The notes: generated from the sequence alone by a model not told the origin. A DNA stretch of 64,000 nt from an uncultured Pelagibacteraceae bacterium (GCA_902589505.1 CACITE010000004.1:1-64000), one strand, 5' to 3'. Shown: positions 1 through 10,785, numbered from the stretch's first letter. Program-made: numbers and translations.

Positions 1-260
1 CATCTAACTTACTCGATAGTATAAAAACTAAAAAAATTATTTTTAAAGTAAAAAAATTAGAGACAATTAAACCAGAAAATTTAAACGGAATAAAATTTTC
101 TTACAATTCAAAAAATGAAATAATAGCTTTATATGAGAGAAAAAAACACAGGATTGATCAAATAATCAATAAAATTCAAAATGCCGGTATGGAAATTTAT
201 GATATTTCAACTGATGAAGGCAATTTAGAAGATGTATTTATTGATCTCACAAAAAGCTAG
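1..260 (+). CDS. ABC transporter ATP-binding protein, C-terminal fragment
   Basis: The frame is open from the window edge and ends with TAG at 258-260, so only about the last 85 residues are present. The tail contains GMEIYDISTDEGNLEDVFIDL followed by a short end. The pattern of an acidic LEDVFIDL stretch at the extreme C terminus is typical of ATPase subunits of ABC-2 type exporters, where this accessory region follows the nucleotide-binding domain. The Walker and signature motifs lie outside the window, so the substrate cannot be told. BioY follows 31 bases later, but BioY energy-coupling ATPases are of a different kind, so a shared function is not implied. Confidence 0.6.
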   Translation, partial: SNLLDSIKTKKIIFKVKKLETIKPENLNGIKFSYNSKNEIIALYERKKHRIDQIINKIQNAGMEIYDISTDEGNLEDVFIDLTKS

Positions 261-291
261 ATTTAATTAAAGAAAGTAGTATTGTGTCAAA

Positions 292-846
292 ATGGAAGCA
301 ATTAAAAAAATAGAAATAAATAAAATTGCAAAAATTATTTTAATATCAATATTAGGCACTTTGCTTTTGACTATTTCTGCCAAAGTTAAAATTCCATTTT
401 ATCCAGTTCCGATGACAATGCAGACTTTCGTAGTTTTGTTTCTTGGAATAACATTGGGATCAAAAGTTGGTTTACTAACTATATCTCTTTATTTGTTTGA
501 GGGAATTTTTGGTTTACCAGTATTTGCAGGTACCCCAGAGAAAGGAATCGGTTTTGTATATTTTACAGGCCCAACAATGGGTTATTTAATTGGTTTTTTG
601 TTTGCTTCTTATTTTGCTGGTTGGTTTAGTTATGATAAAGGACTTATAAATACTTTTTTCAAATTAATATTTTCGGTAAGCATTATTTATATTTTTGGTT
701 TAATTTGGCTAGGTACTTTAATTGGATGGGATAAACCTATATTTCAATTTGGCGCTCAACCATTTTTACTAGCAGAATTGTTTAAAATATTACTATTAAT
801 GTTTTTAGTACCGATTTTATTAAAAGCAAAAAAATTACTTTGGTGA
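292..846 (+). CDS. bioY: BioY family biotin transporter (S component)
   Basis: A 184-residue integral membrane protein with about six hydrophobic segments. It carries the BioY-type sequence KIPFYPVPMTMQTFVVLF near residues 33-50, GIFGLPVFAG near 70-80 and FTGPTMGYLIGFLFASYFAG near 91-110, all characteristic of the family. BioY is the biotin-binding membrane component of ECF-type uptake systems and can work alone in some proteobacteria. No bioM or bioN partners are visible here. The gene begins 31 bases after the ABC ATPase fragment. Its TGA overlaps the 3' end of regA on the other strand by 12 bases. Biotin uptake would suit an organism that cannot make the vitamin, but that is inference. Confidence 0.9.
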   Translation: MEAIKKIEINKIAKIILISILGTLLLTISAKVKIPFYPVPMTMQTFVVLFLGITLGSKVGLLTISLYLFEGIFGLPVFAGTPEKGIGFVYFTGPTMGYLIGFLFASYFAGWFSYDKGLINTFFKLIFSVSIIYIFGLIWLGTLIGWDKPIFQFGAQPFLLAELFKILLLMFLVPILLKAKKLLW

Positions 847-1407
847 TCTTTTAGAAAGTATTCTTTGTAAAGTTCTACGGTGCATTTTTAATCTTCTGGC
901 AGTTTCAGAGACATTACCATTACATAGTTCAAAAACTCTATGAATATGTTCCCACTTAACTCTGTCGGCAGACATGGGATTTTCTGGAGGACTAGCTTTT
1001 AATTCGGGTGATGCTAAAAGAGCATTCTCAACATCATCAGCATCCGCTGGTTTCGGGAGATAATCAATAGCGCCCGCCTTAACTGCTGCAACCGCTGTTG
1101 GAATGTTTCCATATCCTGTAAGCATCACTACCTTACTGTCTTTCTTCAGCTTCTGAATCTCCTTAATTACCTCCAATCCATTACCATCACCTAATCTTAA
1201 ATCAACCACAGCAAACGCTGGGATTGTATTTTTCGCCTTATTTATTCCGTCTTTTACACTGTCTGCTTGAGTCACCTTAAAGCCTTTTTTTTCCATAGCG
1301 CGAGCTAATCTGTCCCTTAAAGGATTATCGTCATCAACAATAAGTAGCGATTTATCAGCAAAATCGGCGATTTTTTGGATCTTTGTTTTTTCTTGTTCCG
1401 TTCTCAT
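835..1407 (-). CDS. regA: Redox response regulator RegA/PrrA/ActR family
   Basis: Two-domain response regulator of 190 residues. The receiver shows the acidic pocket DDD at 25-27, the phospho-acceptor Asp69 in VVDLRLGDGNG, and Lys119 in YLPKP. A proline-containing linker (SPPENP) leads to a Fis-type helix-turn-helix ending in MHRRTLQRILSKR, the nearly invariant signature of RegA/PrrA/ActR. These regulators control respiration, carbon and nitrogen metabolism in response to redox state in alphaproteobacteria. The matching kinase RegB lies about 3.3 kb away (4695-5981), same strand, with a polyamine operon between them on the other strand. The 178-base spacer upstream is shared with that operon. 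Confidence 0.93.
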   Translation of the reverse strand: MRTEQEKTKIQKIADFADKSLLIVDDDNPLRDRLARAMEKKGFKVTQADSVKDGINKAKNTIPAFAVVDLRLGDGNGLEVIKEIQKLKKDSKVVMLTGYGNIPTAVAAVKAGAIDYLPKPADADDVENALLASPELKASPPENPMSADRVKWEHIHRVFELCNGNVSETARRLKMHRRTLQRILSKRSPK

Positions 1408-1473
1408 TTTTTATATTTTTAATTTAATCTACTAGTTACTTAAGGTCAAAAAAAAAAATTTCAAGATAGGAAA

Positions 1474-1529
1474 TTGACACTCTGAATCGCTTAAGATTAT
1501 TTGTTGACATAACCTCTCATTTCTATAAA
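1474..1529 (+). promoter_or_regulatory. Tandem TTGACA elements upstream of polyamine operon
   Basis: Two perfect TTGACA hexamers occur at 1474-1479 and 1504-1509, exactly 30 bases apart. The second is followed by TATAAA at 1524-1529, a spacing of 14, shorter than the usual 17. The first has only weak -10 candidates. They could be tandem promoters or a repeated operator for the operon starting at 1586. The neighbouring divergent gene is regA, so a RegA or other regulator site is possible but unproven. Confidence 0.4.
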
Positions 1530-1586
1530 AAGCAAATTAAGAAGTTTTTTTATTTTTTTGTTAAATAAAAAAGGGGACAAATGAGA
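1515..1586 (+). promoter_or_regulatory. Candidate structured 5' leader of the decarboxylase mRNA
   Basis: Bases 1545-1554 (TTTTTTATTT) and 1563-1572 (AAATAAAAAA) are exact reverse complements, giving an A/U hairpin with an 8-base loop right before the ribosome binding site AAGGGG (1571-1576). In addition, TCTCATTT at 1515-1522 is the exact reverse complement of AAATGAGA at 1579-1586, which runs from just after the ribosome binding site into the start codon. Such pairing could hide the start. A regulatory leader is known for speF-type decarboxylase genes in alphaproteobacteria (Rfam speF leader). Whether this is related is unknown. Confidence 0.35.
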
Positions 1587-2764
1587 TGCAAAAATTTAAC
1601 TCGGTTGATGAACTGGTTAATATTGTTCGTCCAGTAGACCCGATTTATTGCATAAGACCTAATTCGATTAAATCAGCTTGTAATTGGTTTAAAAGTAACT
1701 TTCCAGGAAAAATACTTTACGCTGTAAAAACTAATCCTATTGAAAAAATAATAAAATGCATTGGAGAAAATGGTATTGACAGTTTTGATGTTGCGTCAAT
1801 TAATGAAATTAAATTAATTAAAAAAATTTTTCCTAAAGCAAGAGCTTATTATATGAATACTGTTAAAAGCCGCGCGCATATAACAGAAGCTTATTCAAAC
1901 TACAAAGTTAGAGATTTTGCTTTTGATACAAAAGATGAACTTCAAAAAATTATGGAAGCTACAAATAATGCAAAAGATCTAATCCTTTATATCAGAGTTT
2001 CTATATCAAACGAACATGCGGAAATTGATTTGTCTCAAAAATTTGGTGCTCTCCCTAGTGAAGCATTAGGTTTATTAAGATTAGCTAAAGCACATGCTAA
2101 AAAGGTTGGTTTAAGTTTTCATGTAGGTTCTCAATGTATGCATCCAATATCTTACGCCAAAGGAGTTAGAGAGCTAGGCAATATAATTAAGAAAACAAAA
2201 ATAATTCCTGATATCATAAATGTCGGAGGAGGATTCCCTTCAATTTATCCTGACCTAAACCCTCAACCTCTTGAAAGTTATATAAATGAAATTAAAAAAG
2301 CTTTTGATCATCTAAAATTAGATAGTAAACCTGAACTGTTGTGTGAGCCTGGTAGAGCTCTTGTTGCTGAAAGTGGATCTTCGATAGTTAAAGTTATTCT
2401 TAGAAAGAAACAAAAAATTTATATCAATGATGGAACTTATGGAAGTTTATTTGATGCAGGAGTTTTAAATTTTGTTCTGCCAACAAGAATGATTCCTAAT
2501 GGAAGAATAACTTCTAAAAAATTAACTGCCTTCAGCTTATATGGTCCCACTTGTGATAGTGCGGATTTTATGAAAGGACCTTTTGTGTTACCTAATAACT
2601 TAAAAGAAGGTGATTATATAGAAATTGGCCAGCTTGGTGCTTATTCATTAACTTTTAGAACTAAATTTAATGGCTTTTATTCTGATAAAATTTTTGAAGT
2701 ACAAGATAAACCTATAATGTCAATGTACGAAAAGGATAGCTCTTCTCGTTATCTCGTTGCTTAA
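1586..2764 (+). CDS. Ornithine/lysine-type decarboxylase, alanine racemase fold (fold III)
   Basis: PLP-dependent decarboxylase of 392 residues, the usual size for eukaryote-like ODC and related bacterial enzymes. Visible motifs are YAVKTNP with the PLP lysine near residue 49, HVGSQ near 185, the glycine-rich GGGFPSIYP near 214, CEPGRALV near 252, and the active-site cysteine region YGPTCDSADF near 323-332. It should convert ornithine (or lysine) to a diamine. The start is the ATG at 1586, nine bases after GGGG; an ATG at 1581 is out of frame. It ends in TAA directly abutting the ATG of the next gene, so the operon is tightly coupled. Substrate choice between ornithine, lysine and arginine cannot be decided by eye. 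Confidence 0.85.
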   Translation: MQKFNSVDELVNIVRPVDPIYCIRPNSIKSACNWFKSNFPGKILYAVKTNPIEKIIKCIGENGIDSFDVASINEIKLIKKIFPKARAYYMNTVKSRAHITEAYSNYKVRDFAFDTKDELQKIMEATNNAKDLILYIRVSISNEHAEIDLSQKFGALPSEALGLLRLAKAHAKKVGLSFHVGSQCMHPISYAKGVRELGNIIKKTKIIPDIINVGGGFPSIYPDLNPQPLESYINEIKKAFDHLKLDSKPELLCEPGRALVAESGSSIVKVILRKKQKIYINDGTYGSLFDAGVLNFVLPTRMIPNGRITSKKLTAFSLYGPTCDSADFMKGPFVLPNNLKEGDYIEIGQLGAYSLTFRTKFNGFYSDKIFEVQDKPIMSMYEKDSSSRYLVA

Positions 2765-3811
2765 ATGAACAACCCAAAAAATCCTAAACTAGGTCATAAC
2801 AAAAAGACCTTTCTAGAAAAACCTGTTGAGCATATTGATATCACTTCATTTGATTCAAGAAAAATTATTGATTCCATGGATAAAATGTCTTTTACTTCGA
2901 GGGACACTTCTAGAGCGTCAGGTATTTTTAATGAAATGTTATCAGATAAAAATTGCACAACTTTTTTAACTTTGGCTGGATCAACTTCAGCGGCAGGTTG
3001 TATGAAAATATATTCAGATATGATTAAATATAATATGATTGATGTGATAGTTGCTACTGGTGCATCAATAATTGATATGGATTTTTTTGAAGCATTAGGA
3101 TTTAGACACTATCAAGGTTCCCAGTTTCAAGACGACACCCAATTGAGAGAAAATTATATTGATCGAATATACGATACATATATCGATGAAGAAGAACTTC
3201 AAGCGTGTGATAAGACTATATGTGATATAGCTGATGGTCTTGAACCAAGACCATATACTTCAAGAGAATTCATAAAAGAAATAGGCAGATATTTAAAGAA
3301 AAATTCAAAAAAAAAAGGATCATTAATTGAAACCGCATATGATAATAAGGTGCCAATATTTTGCCCCGCTTTTACAGATTCTAGTGCTGGATTTGGATTA
3401 GTTATGCATCAAGAAAAAAATCCAAAAAAATGCCTAACCATAGATTCGATAAGAGAATTTAGGGAATTAACGGAAATAAAAATTAAATCTAAGAATACAG
3501 GACTTTTTATGATTGGCGGTGGTGTTCCCAAAAACTTTGTTCAAGATACAGTGGTTTGTGCTGAGCTTTTAGGTAAAAATGTTGATATGCATAAATATGC
3601 TGTTCAAATCACAGTTGCAGACACAAGGGATGGCGCTTGTAGCAGTTCAACTCTTAAAGAAGCAAGTTCTTGGGGTAAAGTCGATATTTCAAAAGAACAG
3701 ATGGTTTTTGCCGAAGCAACCAGCGTCCTTCCTCTTATAGTTAGTGATGCGTATCATCGAAATCATTGGAAAGAAAGAAAACCCAAAAATTTTTCAAATA
3801 TATTTGGTTAA
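2765..3811 (+). CDS. Deoxyhypusine synthase family protein (likely bacterial aminobutyl transferase)
   Basis: A 348-residue member of the deoxyhypusine synthase family. Diagnostic stretches are FLTLAGSTSAAG (residues about 67-78), VPIFCPAFTDSSAGFG in the middle, and EASSWGKVDIS where Lys305 matches the catalytic lysine of the eukaryotic enzyme (SWGK). Eukaryotic and archaeal enzymes modify eIF5A, which bacteria lack. Bacterial homologues are thought to make homospermidine or related polyamines from putrescine or spermidine by NAD-dependent transfer of an aminobutyl group. Its position between a diamine-forming decarboxylase and a ureohydrolase supports polyamine synthesis. Start ATG touches the upstream stop. 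The exact product is inference. Confidence 0.82.
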   Translation: MNNPKNPKLGHNKKTFLEKPVEHIDITSFDSRKIIDSMDKMSFTSRDTSRASGIFNEMLSDKNCTTFLTLAGSTSAAGCMKIYSDMIKYNMIDVIVATGASIIDMDFFEALGFRHYQGSQFQDDTQLRENYIDRIYDTYIDEEELQACDKTICDIADGLEPRPYTSREFIKEIGRYLKKNSKKKGSLIETAYDNKVPIFCPAFTDSSAGFGLVMHQEKNPKKCLTIDSIREFRELTEIKIKSKNTGLFMIGGGVPKNFVQDTVVCAELLGKNVDMHKYAVQITVADTRDGACSSSTLKEASSWGKVDISKEQMVFAEATSVLPLIVSDAYHRNHWKERKPKNFSNIFG

Positions 3812-3814
3812 AAA

Positions 3815-4702
3815 TTGAAATATCTTTCAAATAAAAAAGGATTCTTAGGAACTGACAATAAAAGCAAAAAAGAAGAAAATGTCATTATTGTTCCGTTTGG
3901 ATTGGAAAAAACTGTTAGTTACGGCGGAGGAACAAGTAAAGGACCAAAAGAAATAATTAAGGCCTCTCATCAGGTTGAGCTTTTTGATGAAGATTTAAAT
4001 AAAGAGCCATATAAGCATATTGGTATAAAAACTTTAAAACCATTTCCTATAAAAAAAAATATTTCTGATGCGCTAAAACAAATTGAAAATATTAATAAAA
4101 TTATACTTGCTAATAATAAATTTCCTTTAGTTTTAGGTGGAGAGCATTCTTTAACATCAGGAGCAATTAGGCCCTTTGTAAAAAAATTTGGCAGGATTTG
4201 CTTATTACATTTTGATGCACATGCAGATTTAAGAAATAGTTACAATAATAATAAATTTTCTCATGCTTCTGCCATAAGAAGATGTCTGGATAATCCAAAT
4301 GTTAGTGTAATATCTTTTGGTATAAGAAATATTTCATCAAGCGAAATTCCTTTTTTAAAAAAAAATAAAAATAGAATAAAAATTTTCTGGGCAAAAGATA
4401 AAGCTCAATGGAACTTGTCACAATTTAAAAAAATGATAAAAAATAATAAATTATATTTAACATTTGATGTAGATGGATTAGATTCTAGTTTAATGCCTGC
4501 AACAGGTACTCCTGAACCTGGGGGTTTATTTTGGGATGAAACAATTCAAATAATTAAAATTGCAGCCAAATTTTCTAAAATAGTGGGTGCAGATATAAAT
4601 GAACTTTCACCTATAAAAGGTTTTGATTGCTATAATTTTTTGGCTGCCAAATTAGCTTATAAAATAATTTCTTACGTCTTCGAATATAAAAAATTTAAAT
4701 AG
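3815..4702 (+). CDS. Agmatinase/arginase family ureohydrolase
   Basis: A manganese-dependent ureohydrolase of 295 residues. The metal ligands are visible: His111 in GGEHS, Asp134, His136 and Asp138 in DAHAD, and the aspartates in FDVDGLDSS. The family signature TGTPEPGG follows. The start is TTG at 3815, three bases after the previous stop; I see no ATG that would keep the N terminus. Agmatinase (SpeB) makes putrescine plus urea from agmatine, but no arginine decarboxylase is seen nearby, so a guanidino-polyamine such as an aminopropyl- or aminobutyl-agmatine is also possible. Its TAG overlaps the regB stop by 8 bases. Confidence 0.82.
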   Translation: MKYLSNKKGFLGTDNKSKKEENVIIVPFGLEKTVSYGGGTSKGPKEIIKASHQVELFDEDLNKEPYKHIGIKTLKPFPIKKNISDALKQIENINKIILANNKFPLVLGGEHSLTSGAIRPFVKKFGRICLLHFDAHADLRNSYNNNKFSHASAIRRCLDNPNVSVISFGIRNISSSEIPFLKKNKNRIKIFWAKDKAQWNLSQFKKMIKNNKLYLTFDVDGLDSSLMPATGTPEPGGLFWDETIQIIKIAAKFSKIVGADINELSPIKGFDCYNFLAAKLAYKIISYVFEYKKFK

Positions 4703-5981
4703 AAAAAAGATTTTTTGTTTCCCATTCAATATTTACCATTGCTCCTTTTAAATTAGGACATTTACCAAAATTTACGCGCGCCTTCATTCTTTCTAAAAGT
4801 GTTTTTCCTATAAAAGTCCCTAAGCCTAACCCAGATTTTGAACTAATAATTTTACTTTTGGAACGTATATATGGTTCGCCTAATACATTTAAAATATCTT
4901 CTGAAAAACCTGGTCCATCATCACATACGCTTACTTTAGTAATTTTGTCGTTACTTTCTAAGTTTATATCTACTTTTGAACTACTATATTTAACCGCATT
5001 ACCTATGAAATTTCTTAATCCATAAGTGATCTCTAGCGTTCTCCCTATTTGAGGATTAAGTTGATTTTTTTCAACAAATAATGATAATTTTTTTTCTGAA
5101 ATTTCTGTAAATGATCTTATAATTTCAGAAACCAGTTCTTCTATTTTTATATCAGTCAAAAAATTATCTTCTTTGAATTGATCTTTAGATAAATTTTTTA
5201 AAATGTCCGAACATCGTTTTGTTTGTGATAAAAGTAAATCAATATCTTTCGTGTATTTTGGATTATTTCCAATTTCCTTTTCTAACTCTCTAGCTACAAC
5301 AGTAATAGTAGATAGAGGTGTTCCCAATGAATGGGCGGCTGCAGCGGCCTGCAATCCAATAGATTCTAATTCGTGTTCCTTGGCTAAAATTAATTCTAGT
5401 TTATTTAAAGCTTCAGTTCGTTTTCTAGATTCTATTCCAAATCTTATTCCAAAATAAGTTAAAAAAACTAGCGTTATTATTATAGCAATAGGTAGAGTAT
5501 ATAAGTATGTATCTGGTACATGAAAATGTAATTCACCATAATGAGGCAAAGGAAAATTATAAATTGTTAAAGCAATTAAAATTGTTATCGTAGTTATGGA
5601 TAAATTTATTGTACTTCTTAGAGTTAAAAAAGTTGAAGATACAATAGCTGGGACAATTAATAAAATTGAAAAGGGATTTGTTATGCCTCCTGTTAGAAAT
5701 AATAGTGAAGCAAGTTGAATTAAATCATAGAGTAAAAAAATTGTAGAAGTAAAATTATTTAATTGATTTTTTTTGAATTTAAATTGTAAATAAAAATTGG
5801 TTAAAACACCAATTAGGATGATTAATGAACATTGAAGAAATGGAAGTTCAAACTTAAAGAAAAAATAAACTATATTTATTGTTAAATATTGCCCAACTAA
5901 TGCTATCCATCTTAGAATAACTAAGGTTCTTTTATCTAGCTGAATATTATCTTTTGATTTAAAAAAATCCGAAAATTTCAT
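4695..5981 (-). CDS. regB: Redox sensor histidine kinase RegB/PrrB/ActS family
   Basis: A 428-residue kinase with about six membrane segments in residues 20-180. GGITNPF at 98-104 matches the GGXXNPF quinone-binding heptapeptide of RegB. The H-box AAAAAHSLGTPLSTI has the phospho-histidine at 217, and RCSDIL places Cys257 where RegB has its redox-active cysteine. N and G boxes follow (GLRNFIGNAVKYSS, DDGPGF, GLGLGTFIGKTLLER). It should autophosphorylate in response to ubiquinone/redox state and pass the phosphate to RegA (835-1407). It starts 7 bases after... the gyrB stop lies just downstream of its start in map order, and gyrB is transcribed the same way. The usual senC neighbour is absent. 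Confidence 0.93.
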   Translation of the reverse strand: MKFSDFFKSKDNIQLDKRTLVILRWIALVGQYLTINIVYFFFKFELPFLQCSLIILIGVLTNFYLQFKFKKNQLNNFTSTIFLLYDLIQLASLLFLTGGITNPFSILLIVPAIVSSTFLTLRSTINLSITTITILIALTIYNFPLPHYGELHFHVPDTYLYTLPIAIIITLVFLTYFGIRFGIESRKRTEALNKLELILAKEHELESIGLQAAAAAHSLGTPLSTITVVARELEKEIGNNPKYTKDIDLLLSQTKRCSDILKNLSKDQFKEDNFLTDIKIEELVSEIIRSFTEISEKKLSLFVEKNQLNPQIGRTLEITYGLRNFIGNAVKYSSSKVDINLESNDKITKVSVCDDGPGFSEDILNVLGEPYIRSKSKIISSKSGLGLGTFIGKTLLERMKARVNFGKCPNLKGAMVNIEWETKNLFSI

Positions 5982-5988
5982 TCGGAAA

Positions 5989-8091
<2,103 letters not shown>

Positions 8092-8214
8092 TTAACATTT
8101 TTTTTTAAGTAATTAAATGTGTCACAAAACTATCACTTAAATTGACGTTGGTATTGAATGATTAGCAATCGAAAAATATAAAAATAATCTATTATTATCT
8201 TTAAACGAAAAAAA

Positions 8215-9330
8215 TCAAATTTTCATCGGCATTACAACATGAAAGCTATTTTTATCTGAAAAATCACTAATTAGGGCAGGCGAACCAGCATCTTTTAAAT
8301 AAATAACGATTGATTCATTTTCAATTTGGGATGAAATATCTGTTAAATACCTACTATTAAAACTAATACTTAAATCATCTGAATTAAATTTAGCATTAAT
8401 ATTTTCAATACCCTCGCCACTAATAGGATTATTAACTGAGAGATGGACAGCATTTTTTGAGATGGCCATTTTTAAACCCTCTTTTCGGTCTGAAGAAACC
8501 GAAGTTACTCTTTCAATAGAATTTTTTAGCTCGTTTAGCTTTATTTGTAAAATTTTATTATTTTCTTTTGGAATAACCTTACTGTAATCAGGAAATCTAC
8601 CATCAATAACTTTTGAGATTAAGACACTTTTATCCATTTCAAATTTTATTTTTGATTTATTATTTGATATTTTTATTGGACTAACAGTTTGTTCCAATAA
8701 TGAAATCAACTGAAAAATAGTTTTTTTAGGTAATATAATTGGCTCAATATCAATACCAGAATCAATCTCCAAACTGCTAGATGAAAGTCTGTGGCTATCA
8801 GTAGCCACGCCACAAAGAAATGATTTATTTTCTAATGTTGTTTTATGTAAATAAACTCCATTAAGATAATGTCTTGTTTCATCATTTGAAATTGAAATCT
8901 TAGTCTTATTGAGAAGTTTAAGTAATTTATTTGGTAAAACTTCAAATTTTTTTTGGCTTATATTTTCTTCTGATAGCGGAAAATTATCAGGAGGTAGGCA
9001 TAACAAATTAAATTTAGAATTTTCTGAAATTAACTTAAGTTTATTTGAACTTTGTAGAGATAGCTCTACCTTTGAATTTTGGTGTAATTTTCTTAGTATA
9101 TCATAAAGTATACTAGATGAAGTTGTCGTAGATCCTTCTTTTTGAAGTTCCTGCAAGTCCATTTCTTCAAAGTAAATTATGTCTAGATCTGTAGCACTGA
9201 TTTTTAATTTGGAATCCTTAGCTTCTAATAAAATATTTGATAAAATTGGAAATGTAGTTTTTTTTTCAATTATGCCATTAGCATTACCTAGTGCCTTTAA
9301 AAAAACGTCTCTATTAATAGAAAATTGCAT
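8215..9330 (-). CDS. dnaN: DNA polymerase III sliding clamp, beta subunit
   Basis: 371 residues, the standard length of the beta clamp. The N terminus MQFSINRDVFLKALGNANGI, GVATDSHRLSSSS in the middle and the C-terminal FHVVMPMKI (matching the usual VMPMRL end) identify it. The ring dimer tethers DNA polymerase III to DNA. It is the second gene of the dnaA-dnaN-gyrB series: 8 bases after dnaA and 147 bases before gyrB. The short distance to dnaA suggests cotranscription. I see no terminator in the dnaN-gyrB spacer. Confidence 0.95.
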   Translation of the reverse strand: MQFSINRDVFLKALGNANGIIEKKTTFPILSNILLEAKDSKLKISATDLDIIYFEEMDLQELQKEGSTTTSSSILYDILRKLHQNSKVELSLQSSNKLKLISENSKFNLLCLPPDNFPLSEENISQKKFEVLPNKLLKLLNKTKISISNDETRHYLNGVYLHKTTLENKSFLCGVATDSHRLSSSSLEIDSGIDIEPIILPKKTIFQLISLLEQTVSPIKISNNKSKIKFEMDKSVLISKVIDGRFPDYSKVIPKENNKILQIKLNELKNSIERVTSVSSDRKEGLKMAISKNAVHLSVNNPISGEGIENINAKFNSDDLSISFNSRYLTDISSQIENESIVIYLKDAGSPALISDFSDKNSFHVVMPMKI

Positions 9331-9338
9331 ACTAATTT

Positions 9339-10727
9339 TTAAAGAAATTTCTTTTTTATTTCTATTATACTTTGTCTAATTTCGTTATCCTTTTTTATTA
9401 ACTCATCAATCTTTTTTACTGCATGAATTACAGTAGTATGATCACGATTAGAAAATTTTCTACCAATATCTGGTAAAGAATTTGTAGTATATTGTTTTGA
9501 CAGGTACATTGCTATTTGCCTTGGTCTTGCTAACGATCGTGATCTTCTTGCTGATAACATTTCTTGTATATTCAAGTTAAAATGTAAAGCTACTATATTT
9601 TGTATAGATTCAACATTTATAGATTTGCTATTATAATTTATAAAATCTTTCAAAATTTTCTTACATTCGTGAATAGTTGGCGGTTTAGTATTAATCTTAC
9701 TAAAGGCTAATACTCTATTTAGAGCACCAACTAATTCTCTAATACTCGAAGTAATTTCAGAAGCAAGGAATTCGAAAACTTCATCACTTAAATCACACTC
9801 CTCTTTAAAATTTAACTTAATTTCTTTAAATTTATTTTTTAGTATTTTTACTTTTAATTCAAAATCAGGTGGCTGAATATCTATTACCAAACCACCAGAC
9901 ATTCGAGATTTAATTCGTTCTTGAATTTTATCCAAATCTGCAGGAGGTTTGCTTGATGATATAACAATTTGCGAACCTCTCTCAATTAAAGCATTAAATG
10001 TATGAAAAAATTCTTCTTGGATTGCTTCTTTCCCACTCACAAATTGAATGTCATCAATTATAAAAATGTTTGCCATTCTGAAAAGATCTTTAAATTTAAC
10101 CATTTCATTACCTCTAATGGACTTAATAAAATGGTACATGAATCTTTCAGCAGAAATAAACATTACTTTTTTTGTATTTCCAACTTCTAGCCCAATAGCA
10201 TTTAATAGATGCGTCTTTCCCATTCCAACAGGACTGTAAATAAATAGTGGATTATAGTGTGCTGTTTGAATACATATTTTACGCGCAGCGGTATAAGCAA
10301 GCTCATTACTTTCTCCAACAATAAAATTATCAAATCTACTATTTGAACTAAATCTATTGTAATTGGAAAAAGAATTTTGGATCGATGTTACCTGTTGTTT
10401 ATTTGTAAAATCAAGTTTTGTTGATTTATCTTGAATTTCCTCAATTGAAAACTCGATTCTTTCAATACTTTTTTTAATAGTTTTAATTATATCAAGCATT
10501 TTATCTGCATATCTGGAAACTATCCAGTCTCTTACAAATCTTGTTGGTGCAGATAGAACAACATAGTGATTATATTCTTTTTTCAAATTTATATTTTTTA
10601 TCCAACTTTCATAAATATCATTGCCATATGTTTGTTTAAATTTTTCAAGAACTTCATTCCAATTAATTAAATTTTCTTCTTCTGCTAAAGGAATATTAGT
10701 ATTTTGTTTTGTTAAAATTTTTGTCAT
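9339..10727 (-). CDS. dnaA: Chromosomal replication initiator protein DnaA
   Basis: 462 residues with all four DnaA domains. An N-terminal interaction domain (WNEVLEKFKQTYG) is followed by a variable linker, then the AAA+ core (YSPVGMGKTHLL with Walker A Lys171, IDDIQFVSGKE Walker B). The C-terminal DNA-binding domain has ARPRQIAMYLSK and the signature FSNRDHTTVIHAVKKI. It binds DnaA boxes, unwinds the origin and acts as a transcription factor. The 266-base region upstream carries direct and inverted repeats (see separate entries) that may be its operator or the origin itself. dnaN follows after 8 bases. Confidence 0.97.
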   Translation of the reverse strand: MTKILTKQNTNIPLAEEENLINWNEVLEKFKQTYGNDIYESWIKNINLKKEYNHYVVLSAPTRFVRDWIVSRYADKMLDIIKTIKKSIERIEFSIEEIQDKSTKLDFTNKQQVTSIQNSFSNYNRFSSNSRFDNFIVGESNELAYTAARKICIQTAHYNPLFIYSPVGMGKTHLLNAIGLEVGNTKKVMFISAERFMYHFIKSIRGNEMVKFKDLFRMANIFIIDDIQFVSGKEAIQEEFFHTFNALIERGSQIVISSSKPPADLDKIQERIKSRMSGGLVIDIQPPDFELKVKILKNKFKEIKLNFKEECDLSDEVFEFLASEITSSIRELVGALNRVLAFSKINTKPPTIHECKKILKDFINYNSKSINVESIQNIVALHFNLNIQEMLSARRSRSLARPRQIAMYLSKQYTTNSLPDIGRKFSNRDHTTVIHAVKKIDELIKKDNEIRQSIIEIKKKFL

Positions 10728-10785
10728 AAAAAATTTATTTGAGCTTAGTTTCTATTTTTTTTTTAACTAGCTTTCAATATTTACA

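Noticed and set aside
5960-5985. Inverted repeat TCCGAA/TTCGGA at the regB start
   Set aside because: A 6-bp stem in coding sequence without a T tract in the right place; likely chance.
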